Positions 34,901 to 46,900 of a stretch of DNA of 64,000 bases are shown piece by piece; the first letter of the stretch is position 1, and each line of letters starts with the position of its first letter. The stretch covers positions 186,001-250,000 of the forward strand of contig MEHQ01004270.1 of assembly GCA_008828725.1 (NCBI GenBank), given 5' to 3'. The translations under genes were made by a program, and so were the position numbers. The notes below the pieces were generated by a model that worked only from the letters and a program-made list of their open reading frames with translations, was not told where the DNA came from and did not search any database. Source of the stretch: Saccharina japonica (Eukaryota > Sar > Phaeophyceae > Laminariales > Laminariaceae).

Positions 34901-37900
34901 AACTGTCTAGTACATATTTACTTCGTTGGATCTGCACTAAAGCAATACCCTGAGCAGTACTATGCTCTTGGCGTGTGCTCCCTTAAGTCGGGGTTTCCAC
35001 TGCATTTTTGCAAGCTGCTTGTGATACTAATGTACACGAAGTATGTACTTCAATCGCCCGTGCTACGACGGGTTTCATATGATATCAAGGATATAAATAT
35101 AGGCCAGTGACCCTTTTAGGTGATACGAATAGTGCCAGGGTCAGCAGGACGAATTTTCGAAGACGCTCAACCTTTTCGTAGTCATTTTTTTGCACGAAAA
35201 CTACAGCCCTCTTTAAGGGGGGCACAATCTCCCCCCTGTGGAATTCCGGGTGTGATCTATTTATAGTAACAGGTTCAGCAGGGCGTTTTTTCAATGACGG
35301 TCAACCTATTATGGTCATGTTCACCAAAACTATACGCTTCGCCCTCAGTAAGGGGTACAACATCGGGCACCTGTGGAACTCAGGGGGGTAGGGGGGTACA
35401 CAGGGAGTGCTCTTACAATACTTACGAGGCTTTTTTTTTTTTTAGCAGCGAAAAACTATGTTTTTCCCGAAGGCGCTGGACCAGATATTTTGGAATATAT
35501 AAAACCTTGTTCGGTATTAGCGACCTTCGCGTTCTGGAAAAATGGAGCGATGAAAATATAATCGCACCCCTGTGCGAACTACAACGCTCTTCGCGTACAA
35601 TATTTGAAGGTATGCACATAAAACACAACTGGCCAGGGGTGAAGCAGCAGGTGGACTCTGTGACCTCGGGTTCAGGCTGTGGAATTGGAGGGGCGAGGAA
35701 AGGGACGAATGAGACAACGACGAATACCAAAAAGATGACAAAAAGAGTAACCGTTCCCAGGAGTTTTTGGAGTACGAGGTGCCATCGAACGTTTTATCGT
35801 ATGAGCTGCTTGCTGCTTTCTTGCCATGTTCCGCGAGCCGATAAGTACGCGATGGCTGCATTTTGCGCATGACACTTGCATGTTGTTGTTGCAGCAGTTA
35901 TATGAGTCCAAACTACAAGCGACCACTCCTCTTTCTCTCTCTCTTTTGATCAGCGCGTGTTTTACAAAACGCAAATGTGACACATCGCCGAAACTTCCTA
36001 GAAACTTCTGGTCGGCTGACGAACTTGCCCGAGGCCTCTTTATCTCACCTCGGGGTATGGTAGATAGGCAAACGACCCCCCGGCGTTGTTTTGTGTTGAC
36101 GCGAGGGGCCCAGCTTCCCCTCCACACCCCCTCTGCCGCCGGGTAGATTTGGTCTGATGTACTTTAATTACAGCAGCATTCACCCTTTTACCGGTGCAAG
36201 CATTGCACACCTCGGACGTATCATCCATCCCAGCTTCATCATCTACGAAGTATATTTTTTGTTCAGGGCATATTTGTTTATGATCTGTATGATCTAGCTC
36301 ATGATGCCGGGTTCGGAGCGGTGTGATCTGCATGATCTAGGACATGCTTCCTGGGATGTATCTGTAACGGTACAGATCCTGCGCAGCATCTTCTATATCG
36401 GCAGGGTAGGATATGTTCTACTATTAATAATACGTAGGTACCAGCTGAATAATACGTAAGGTACCAGCTGGTAGGTATCCCTATTTAAGAGACTCTAGGT
36501 GTGTTACAGGCCGAAAACAGCTCTCTTGACTAATAATAGCCTTTTATCTTATCGTATCCACAGTGGAAAATATGTAGGTTTGGTGTAGGCGGGTCCAGCC
36601 GAGTTGGTCTGTCTTAACTGTACTATTCTCTTATATAGGGTTCCCTCTCTGGAGTCGGGGTACCCACTACTGTAGACGATTAAGATCGCGGTCTGCTCGA
36701 TGTGTGAAGCATTGCCCAACTATATTTTAAAGTACTACGTATACAGATCCTGCACAACGCATCATGGCGGCAGGTTGAGGAACTAGATGATCTACTGAAG
36801 ATACGTAGATCGTGATCTGTTTGACTCGTGAAACATTATCCACCGATAGTTTCAAGCATTTTTTACGGACAATTGGTATACCCCTGCACTGAGGATCTAC
36901 CCAATATCCTATGATTTTGTTTTTTAATGTTAACCCATATGATCGTTTTCCGGCGTACTAGCCTTCGCCTAGCACGTATTATCAAAACCCGGTTGCTTGG
37001 CCTCCTCACCTGTCTCCCCAACATGGACGCAGCCCTTGGAAGTGTTGGCAGTGTATATTTAGCGCAGCAGCTTTTCGGTTCGTTTTATCCGTTGAATTGA
37101 ACTGCTGTACGAGCTTTATGCTTGTGCTCTCGGTGTCGATCTCGTTGCTTCTTGCTGCGTAGACAGCCCCCTGATAGATCATCTACAGATACAGTAGATC
37201 ATCTAATTCGTCACCCGCCGTTGTGATAAGTTTTTGCAGGATCTGCATAGTACAGATCCAACCGGGGAAACATGCGCTACAGTAGTACGAGATCGAGTAG
37301 ATTCTACGGCTCCTACCTGGCAGCATGAGCTATAGATCATACAGATGAGGAATATATCTGCTCTGAAAAATCTAGATAGTCGAGTGGGAATCGGTGATCT
37401 GTTGATGGTGTGTCGGAGGTGTGATACCACTCTTCCGGCTTTGGGACTGCGTCCATGTTGCGTGAAAAAAATGCAGCGTCTAAACCCTCTTGCGGAGAGC
37501 GGAAACTTCACGATCAAAAAGTGACAATTGGGGGATATCTACAAATTTGTTTCCGAGATACCGCTCTGTGTAGTTTCACTGCAAGCAACACGATCCTCTA
37601 CCTGTGCATCTGGCCCCTCGCCGTGCTCCTACTGCACACGGTTTGGTAACGCTCAAAAGTTAGAATTGTTGTTTTCGTCGCTATCTCGAGATCCCGAGGG
37701 GATTCAAGGGCTAAAAAACGAATCTTGATGGACATCATTGCAGACGACCCAACTGCTCTTACATTTTTGTTCTTGTCTTTTACTAAAAAACGACTACCTT
37801 CGACGGATTGGTAAAGACTAAAGCTTACCCCTTTTATTATTAGTACTGCAGTCCCGCTGTGGGGACAAACCAATTGGAATTATAGTCAAATCTAGTCTGT

Positions 37901-40900
37901 ACAGCACTGCGGTAGTATAAGGGTTGTGCAGATCACACATTTCCACATATCGAACACGCATCGTGTGTCCGTTTCACTCCCATCGCTCCCGTTGCAACAG
38001 CAGACCGAGCTGCTGCTATTAATATCTCGGCCGCGTTGGTATTGTTGACCCGACCCAATCCCGAGGGGATCAGGTTCGGTGGAGATAACCATCCGGGGGA
38101 GTCATCTCCTCCGGGTAGAGTGGGGCTTGTAATTTGCGTTCTAACCGGTTTTGGGTGCCTGATACACCGTCCAAAATATGGAAGGTGCGGTCGTACTAAC
38201 GGTGGGAGCGTGCAGCAGTACGACTATTAAGCGGGGGCATATCGATACATCGGAATCATAACCAAATAGGGCGTGTACACATCATTACGGGGTGTCATAG
38301 TAAATACTAGTAAATAGGACCCACGGTATACATAAAATCTATCTATTTACCTATTTTGACTGACAATATTTGGTCCTATTTACTATGGTCCTCCGTAATA
38401 GGGAGGATGTATGATTTTTGAGCCCCTCGTAGGTTCTGGTTATGCTTCTTACTACATTTGCCCACCCTGTATGAGTGCCATCCTGCAAATAGTGTCATCT
38501 TGCTGCGTGCGAGTCGGAGATGTCCTTTGATAGCCGCCAATACAATTGACTTTTTTTTTTTGTGTGTTATCGGCCGTCTGCGATCAGCGTGAGCGCCGAG
38601 CAGTTCGGGTAGGACCACGTCGCACCCGTGCCGTACGACTGCTTTCATTGTTAGACCTCGGACAGCAATCACGCCCGAAGCGGGAACAGAGGACCGCATT
38701 CTTTGCGAGCGAAGTCGGCGTCCATATAGGAACACCGGCTGTTAATTCATACCTGGTACCATGGTAACCCATGTATGTTATACGCACACCAGGTACGAGT
38801 ACGATACATACTGCTGTATACTCGAACTCCACCAGGTTTTGAAGGGGTGATATATTCGCGTTTAGGCCATTCACGGTAATTCCTCTTTTGGCACTGCCCC
38901 TCACTCGCCCTCGTCTTGAGCCAGATATGTTTTGTCTGGAAACTCCGCTACGAGAAGGGAGATAGAGCCAAGCCTCGTTGCGTTGACCTGCGAACACAAT
39001 TACCCCGACGCAGTTCAGCGTGCCGTCGCTGCCGCCAAACGCTTGTGCTCTGTCGCTATTACCGGAGTAACTACCAGCAGAAGTAATCATGGTATATACG
39101 TAAACATAGAGGGGTGCCAGGTATGTGGGTATAGGGCCAATCGTGGGTTCTGCTTATTCTTACTACATTTGCCCACCCGTATCAGGAGACGGGCCGTGTT
39201 GCGCGCGTCGTGGCCTATTGTGGTCTCAAGGTACTATACACGTATACGTATGTACGTATCTTATACGTAGTTCGTTTCTATCGTCGTTCTAAGTAAACTA
39301 CCTTTCTATGGGGTGCATGCAGATATGCAGATGGTACGATGTCACCCCAACGGCGGCCGTTACGGTGGTATTCTGTAGTCGGCGTCATTTTTGAAAGATA
39401 CAACCAAGGGGAAGCTGATAGAAAAATAATAACACTGATCATAATACTTTTGTTTTCCTGGCACAATTTTGGGTCAAACTTGACAATCAAGGGGGTGGGG
39501 TCGACGTCATTTGAAAGGTGCTGACCTCGGGGAAGCTATTAATAGCTGATAGAACAAAAAAAAAAAAATACAAAAAATGCCAAAATAACTCCTTTTTTTT
39601 TCGCGGCATAATTTTGAGTCAAACTTGACAGTCAAGGGGGTCACACCGCGGTCTCCCATATACCTGGTACCACTCTGTTAGTAGACGGAAATATAACGAG
39701 CGCTCAGACGTTAACCCATTGGGGAGTTCAGCGTGATTGGGGGGTGATATGATAACAGTAGTGGGGGAGGAGGGAGGAGAGCCCACTTTGTGACCCCGGA
39801 TCTGAGTTACGCCTAGGAAGGATAGAGAAAGGAAGGGCGAGGATAATAAATAGGATGAAAAACAAAATAAAATAATGCAATGGTTGGTGTCCGAAATACA
39901 ATGGTTGCAGTGCACGGAGGCGTATCGCTCGGCACGGGCGCAAGCAACATGATCCTGTACGCCCGTACTGCTAACCATAGTATCATACTGATATTCATAT
40001 TAATTGGCGCTCACTCTGTTCGTCGACGGTTGATAGTATCATTGTTTTGGATCGATATCCGTTACATCATATCCGTCACATCCCTTAAAAGGGGCCTCAA
40101 AAGGCTGCGTTGTGACCCCCCCCCCCTTTGCCTGGTCGGTGAAAACCCGACATGCTCCGTCCCGGCATTGTAGGGATGCGAGGGTCCTATGGTCACACGA
40201 CTACGGCCATGCATGAAAATGAAGTACACCCCCCCCTCTTGACTGACCGCTCCCTATGCTCCGTCTCGAAAGGGATGCGTGGTCAATGGTTACATTATTC
40301 AGGCAAGCAACAAATTAGTAACATCCCCCCCCTCTTGACTGACCGCTCCCTAAACTAAAACTAGGGTATCATGGCCAAAATAGACCGCCTTGACGCGCCC
40401 ACACACATCGGTGTCCTTTGACACCCTTGACTGACCGCCCCCTGCACTAAAACTCGTATATTATGGTAGTAATAGACCGCTTTGACGCGCCCACACTTAT
40501 CGTTCTCCTTGATTTACTAGTCTAGCCGGGAATATAATCACCGTCTGGACTATATACTATTAATACTGCTGCGGATGGAAAACGGAGTGTGCGAGGGAGA
40601 TCACATGACTTTGGTGTTATCCAATGCTGTACTTGTGACTTTGGTGTTATCCAATGCTGTACTTACTTTTTTTTTTGTCGAGAGTTGTATGACGGAGGAC
40701 CATGTTAAACAGGACCTAAGGGCCCGAATTAACGAGTACAAAATAAATTCAATTTGGAAAAAATAAAATTCAAATTCGCTTTTCGTTGGTCAAACACGCA
40801 CCAGCACCAAAGATTATGCCCCAAGATCCTAATATTCGGTGCTGGTGCGTGTGTTGACCAATGAAAAGCGGACTTGAATATATATTTTTCCAAATTGAAT

Positions 40901-43900
40901 TTTTTTCTTCTTCGTTAAGGGCCCGTATTAACGAAAAGAAAAAAAATCAATTTTGATTTTTTTTAATTCAAATCCGCTTTTCATTGGTCAACACACGCAC
41001 CAGCACCAAAGATTAGGATCTTGGGGCATAAAAATTGGTGCTGGTGCGTGGGTTGACCAATGAAAAGCGAATTTTTATTTTTATTTTTCCAAATTGAATT
41101 TATTTTATACTCGTTAATACGGGCCCTAATGTTGTCAGTAAAAATAGGGAAATATGTAGGTTTTTGTGTATCCTGTAGGTCCTATTTACTATGGTCCCCT
41201 GCAATCGCGTGCTTCGTTGTCGGTTGGCCCGTGCCCCCTAATTTAATGCGCACTCAAACCAATCGGCACAAAGTTTTCGACGAAAATCGCCCGCTCGCCC
41301 GCCGCCCGCCTTTCCCCTCTTTTATGTTTTACATGACCTCATTACTATGAGTATACGAGTAGCTTTTGTCGTTGTTCGCTCGTCCTTGCCCCGTTTCAAT
41401 ACCCACCCCAAAACAATCTGGATAGTATTTTTAAACAGAAACCGCCGCCCACTTTTGGTGTTTGATTGTTTGGTCGTGTGCTTGTTTTTCCTGCCAGTTG
41501 GAGGGTGTCAAGATCCGGAGTCTTGAAGAGTACGAGAAGAGGCTGTACTCGCCGTTCGACACGGAGGAGGAGGTGAGTCTATCTGTGTTTTGATGATATC
41601 TATCTATCTATATGTCTAACTACTCTATCTATCTTGATGTCGATCTATCTCGTATTTGTGGACCTAACCCTTGGGTGCTGGTAAAACGTATTTCCGACAT
41701 CCAACTACCCCCTTTTGATATCCAGACTGAGGCAGGGTGTACCTATGTCGTGCACGGCCGTAGTCTGAGAGGGGGGGGTGTACCCATTATCAAGCATGGC
41801 CGTAGGCGTATGACCATAGCCCCTCGCTAGATTGTGTATTATGCGGCATACGGTCGAAACTACCGAGTCGTGCTCGAAGATAGTCGAGCAACGGGTGGAT
41901 AGACATAAACTCGAATACGCCCCCCCGCTTGCGATATACCCGGTATATACACCCTTTTACTGCTGCTGCTCGAGCTACTCTTGCGGTTGTATCAGTACAC
42001 CCTCTTGGACATGGCCAGTGCCTGCGATATTCTTCGAGTATACCCATACTCTACTGCTGCTGCTGCTGCTGAAGTTTCTCCTGCTGTTGTGGACCTTTTT
42101 GATTACGAGCGAGTGCGTGCGATAGGTACCCTTACTACTGCTGCTGCTGCTGCTGCTGCAACTGCTCCTGCTGTTGCAGACCCTCTTAAATACGAGGCAG
42201 TGCTTGCGATGTATACCTTCTCACTGCTGTTGCTGAGCTTATCCTGCTGTTGCGGACCCTGTTGACAATGCGGCATTGTTTTTGACACCCTTCCTGCTGC
42301 TGCAGCAGCTTCTCCTGCTGTTGCAGACCCTCTTCAAAACGAGCCATTGCTCACGATAAGACACCCTCGCTGTTGCTGCTGCTTCTGCTGTACGTTCGCT
42401 GATTTCTCCTGTTGTCGTCGTCTCTCTGATCTGCTGCTGTTGGCCATCTCTCTGACCTGCTGCTGTTGTGCAGGTGCCTACGGTGCTCGTCGTTGGGGCG
42501 ACGGGCGAGATGGGGAGAGTCGTCGTCCGAAAGCTCCTGCTAAGAGGTAAGCGTTCACATCGAGGGCGGTAGAAAGTATATATAAACCTTGATGTGCCTA
42601 TTGATAGCTTCGTCGGAATGGTTGGTATACAGTCCAGGGTTCCCCCAATATAAAACGGTCCGAGTAGAGGGCGGTATCCCGATATAAGGCGGTCGAAATC
42701 GCTTGGTGCGCCTGGGTAACTGCACTAATATAACCTGGAATGAATACGGTGGCTTATTCCCGTCATATTGCTGTCTCTGGCACACCACCGCCTTACTGAG
42801 GGCCCCCCTACTGTATACGCACTTAGCTTGGAAACCCCATCACCGTACCCCGCAGAGAGTGATTGAAAGTGGTCTTCACACCTCTGACAAGTAGATGCTC
42901 GATTTCTGCTTGCACCATCTAGGTCTTTCAGGTCAGGTACATCTCTGAATCTGCATGATCTATAGCGTAGATTGCCGGGTGAGAACCGTATAACCTGCAC
43001 CACCTAGCACACGTTCCCCGGGTTGGGTTCTCTACTACATTAAGATGCTGCACAATTTCTCGGATAGGCAGGTTTTGATCTAGCTGATCCTTGTTTTTGT
43101 TGTTGTTTTCCCCATATAAACCAGGGATATTAATATTATACCACGTCCCTCTTTTGCGAATTTTATTAATTACAACCCCGTCCCCCAATTAATAGCGTAT
43201 ACATATCGTCTCAATTCGATTTCCTAAAATACGTACTTATGATATACGATTAAGGCCATGCATGACATGAGTACCCCCTCCTGTGTGGGCTTATGGTCAT
43301 ACGGACTACGGCCGTGCACGACATGAGTACCCCCCTCCCCGTCCCTCCGTCGGCCACCGGGGTTTCCACCCTCTTGCTCAGGTTTTTCCGTGCGGGTGCT
43401 CGTGCGCAACCTTTATTCCAGCACCTTGGACCTCTTGGGGACCGGGGCTACGTTCGCCCAGGGGGATCTGACCAACTACCGCAGCATTGTCGATGCCGTG
43501 TCGGGGGTTGACAAGGTAAAATCCCTGTCTCCTGTTCATGAACCACCTCCTTTCGGCGACCCCTTTTACCGCTTTCAGAACTGCAAAGCGTATCGCACAC
43601 TAATTCCAAGTAGTTTGACCCCCAAAACGGGGGACCGGCTCTTGAGGGGTTGAGGGACCAGCTACGGCGGTAGAGGTGCACCTTTTTTTTGTGTTTTTTT
43701 TTGGAGGGTTAGGTTAAAGGACCAGCTGCGGTAGAGGTGCACATTTTTTTGTGTTTTTTTTTCGAGGTTCCTCACTTAGGGGAGCTGTATACTAGTACTA
43801 CGTCATTAGGAAGTCACCCGAAAACTGATTCTGGAGAGAAATATATACAAGTGCTAACCCGAGGCCTAATAACTACACACCTGCTTTTTGTTCGTCCTTT

Positions 43901-46900
43901 TCATTTTATTACTAAGAATGGTTTTGTCGACCCTGTATATATATATATATATATGTATTGCGAGTCGTCGTTCTAAGTGCCTAATAACAACACACCTGTT
44001 TTTTTTTTCGTCATTTTTGTTCATCACTAAGAATGGTTTGTCGAGCCTGTATGTCTGTATGTATCTACATGTGTTGCGAGTCGTCGTTCTGAGTAGTCCC
44101 CGCTTCTTCGAGGGCTGCACAGATAGAAGACAGAGCTTGGCCCGGCTCCAATTACGGGGACACCATAGTGAAAACCTATATATATATATATTTTTTTTTT
44201 TAAATATATATCCCAGTATTTTTACTACTGATATTTGGTCCTGATTAATTACTATGTCGTGGTAAATGCTACGGTAGAGGTGTACGTACGATGTGTTTTC
44301 CCGAGGGTGCTCATTCACTTCAGAAGCTCTATACCTCACCAGAGTTTTGTTTTTTTTTTTGGAGGGAAATGAAAGTTCTACATGCCCAATGGAAACGCCC
44401 ATTGGGCCAAAAGTAAGAACGAAATTCCGCCCGACTTTTGGGGTTTACGGCCCGTTTTAACGAAGAAGAACGAGAAATCAATTTGGAAAAAATAAAATTC
44501 AAATTCGCTTTTCATTGGTCAACACACGCACCAGCACCAAAGATTAGGATCTTGGGGCATAATATTTGGTGCTGGTGCGTGTGTTGACCAATGAAAAGCG
44601 AATTTGAATTTTATTTTTTTCAAATTGAATTTATTTTATACTCGTTAGTTCGGGCCCTTAAGGTAGGTGCGCCGTTGTTCAGGAAACGTACCAGCCAAAA
44701 ATTGCTGTCTACCGTAGCATGCGTCTGTCCCCCCGTTATGTTGATATGAAATTACTAAGGTATACCACGTCTGGACTGAAATGGAGGGACCGTTCGGTCT
44801 TCGTATGTATACCCTAACGGTCCTTACATTTCCGGCCAGCCTGAAGACCCAACGGTCCTTTGATTTGCCTCCGTCCAGAATGATGCTTGACTTCGAGCAC
44901 TAACCGCGACGACCGTTCTTTATGTACGGCCCCCGTATGGTTATCAACCATTGTGTCGAAGCTGGGCCAAGGCGTAAGCATGGCGGGAGGGTTTCGTGTA
45001 GACTTTGACGTGGCCCATCTTGATCAAAATGGTTGAAGTGTGCTTTAGTTTTTTTTCTACAGTAAGGGCCAAAGTCGTGAACACTGGTCTTTCGGAGGAC
45101 CATAGTAAATAGGACCTAATGTACACACAAAAACCTACATACGTCCCTATTTTCACGAACAATATATGGTCCTATTTAATTTACATGATCCTTCGTAATA
45201 GTGGTTCATGCAGCGCTAATAATGATGTGTCTGTCACTCGCCGCCGTTCGCGTGCGTCTCACGTTCTAAAAAAAACAATCCCGCAGGTGATCTTCTGCGC
45301 CCAGGCTAGGGATCCTTCGCAAGCGGAGAAGGTCGAGTTCGAGGTACGCTCGCTGCTCATTGTTGTGTGTGTGTTTTCGCGGGTTGATTATGTTACCGTT
45401 TTTGTTGTTGTTGTTTTTGTTGTTGTTGTTGTTGTTGTTGTTGCTGTTGCCGTTGCTGTTGTTGCTCTAGCTCTTGCTGCTGTTGTTGTCGTTGTTGGTG
45501 CTGTTTCTGTTGCCGTTGCTGTTGTTTTAGCTCTTGCTGCTGGTGTTGTCGTTGTCCCCACGTTGCCTTATCCCCAGGCTCCTCCAGCTCAGTCTAGGCT
45601 GACGCCCCACCTTCAAACGCAGTCTAGTAGCCTGATGTGTCACCCTCTAACATACATTTTGGGCCGTTCAGGGCGATAAGGTTAGGTTTATATATGCATG
45701 GTGAATGTGATATTTTCATGTGGTGGGAGTTTGGGCGAAAGTCGGGCTCCGGTAACTCTGGCGTGGAGGAACCACCCCAGGAATATTCCAACACTTCCGG
45801 GACTCAGCGAAGGCCATAAAAGTGTCGCGAGAGAGAGTGACGATCAGAAAAACATCGGTCAAAACGAAGCGACATGAGCTTAGTGCGGTGGGAGGGGGGG
45901 GGCGTGGGGGTGTGCCCGACCTATATTCATAAAAATTAAAAACAAACAGCTGTGAGATGGAGGACTTCGTCTAAACTGATATTTGTAAGCTGTCTGTGAT
46001 ACTGCCATCGCGCCTACATATGTGCTACGTGTTTTGTATGTTTTCGTATGCAGGATGTACATCGTGTATTCATACGAGGAAAACAAAATCTGAAGCTGCA
46101 GAATTCAGGGAGTGTGTATACAACGCGAAGATGCCTCTGCCACGTCACGCAGCTTGACAATAATTGTCGTACTCCTGCGCGCTCCGCTCCCTGTATTAAT
46201 AGCTGCCTGATTTATGCACGCGTCTGGCACATATGGCTGGTCTGTCGTATATTTTGTTCCTGGCTCCCTTACAGGGTGATGTAGTTATTTTCAGAATGCG
46301 TTGCGCTGTATCTGACGTGCTTTCGGGTGGTGTCGAAGGCGAGCTGGCCAGTGCGACTCTCGTTTGGGAATGTCACCTTTGCAGCCTGATACCCTCAGCG
46401 GCGGCCGCGCTACATCAAGATATTCAAACGAATGCAGTACTATCGGAATCGGAATGGATATCGACGACCTCTGTGACCCCCCTCCCCCCCGCGCTGCTCC
46501 CACCCTTTTGTCTCATCCCACCCCTTGTTTTGTCTTCCCTCCCTTTTGCTTCCTGTTTTCACTTGCCTCCCTTGGTTATTGGCTCCCCTCCCTTGTTTGT
46601 CTTCCCTCCCTTTTTTCTCCCTGTTTTTACTTCCCTCCCTTGCTCTTCCTTTTTGCTCGTTCCTTCGCTTGCTCTTGCTTCCCCCCCCCCCTCTTCCCTC
46701 CCCTTTTCCTTTCGTGGTTGGCACTGAAACACCACACAGGGCCTAAGGAATCTGCTGGCAGCATTCCAGGACCAGAGGGTGGTGCTGTACGGCGATCCGT
46801 ACTCGACGAAGAAGACGCTCTTCCGCTTCAACAGACCGGTAAGGAGGCTTTTTTCAGTTTTAAATATGAGGAGGCATTTGTCGAAATGGTCCGTATATTT

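Noticed and set aside
45395..45560. Val/Ala-rich ORF with apparent long hydrophobic stretch
   Set aside because: It is the translation of an imperfect GTT/GCT microsatellite inside intron 5.
46048..46060. Possible 9-base microexon between exons 5 and 6
   Set aside because: There is no GT donor in the right place, and direct joining already gives VEFEGLRNL, the expected SDR signature.
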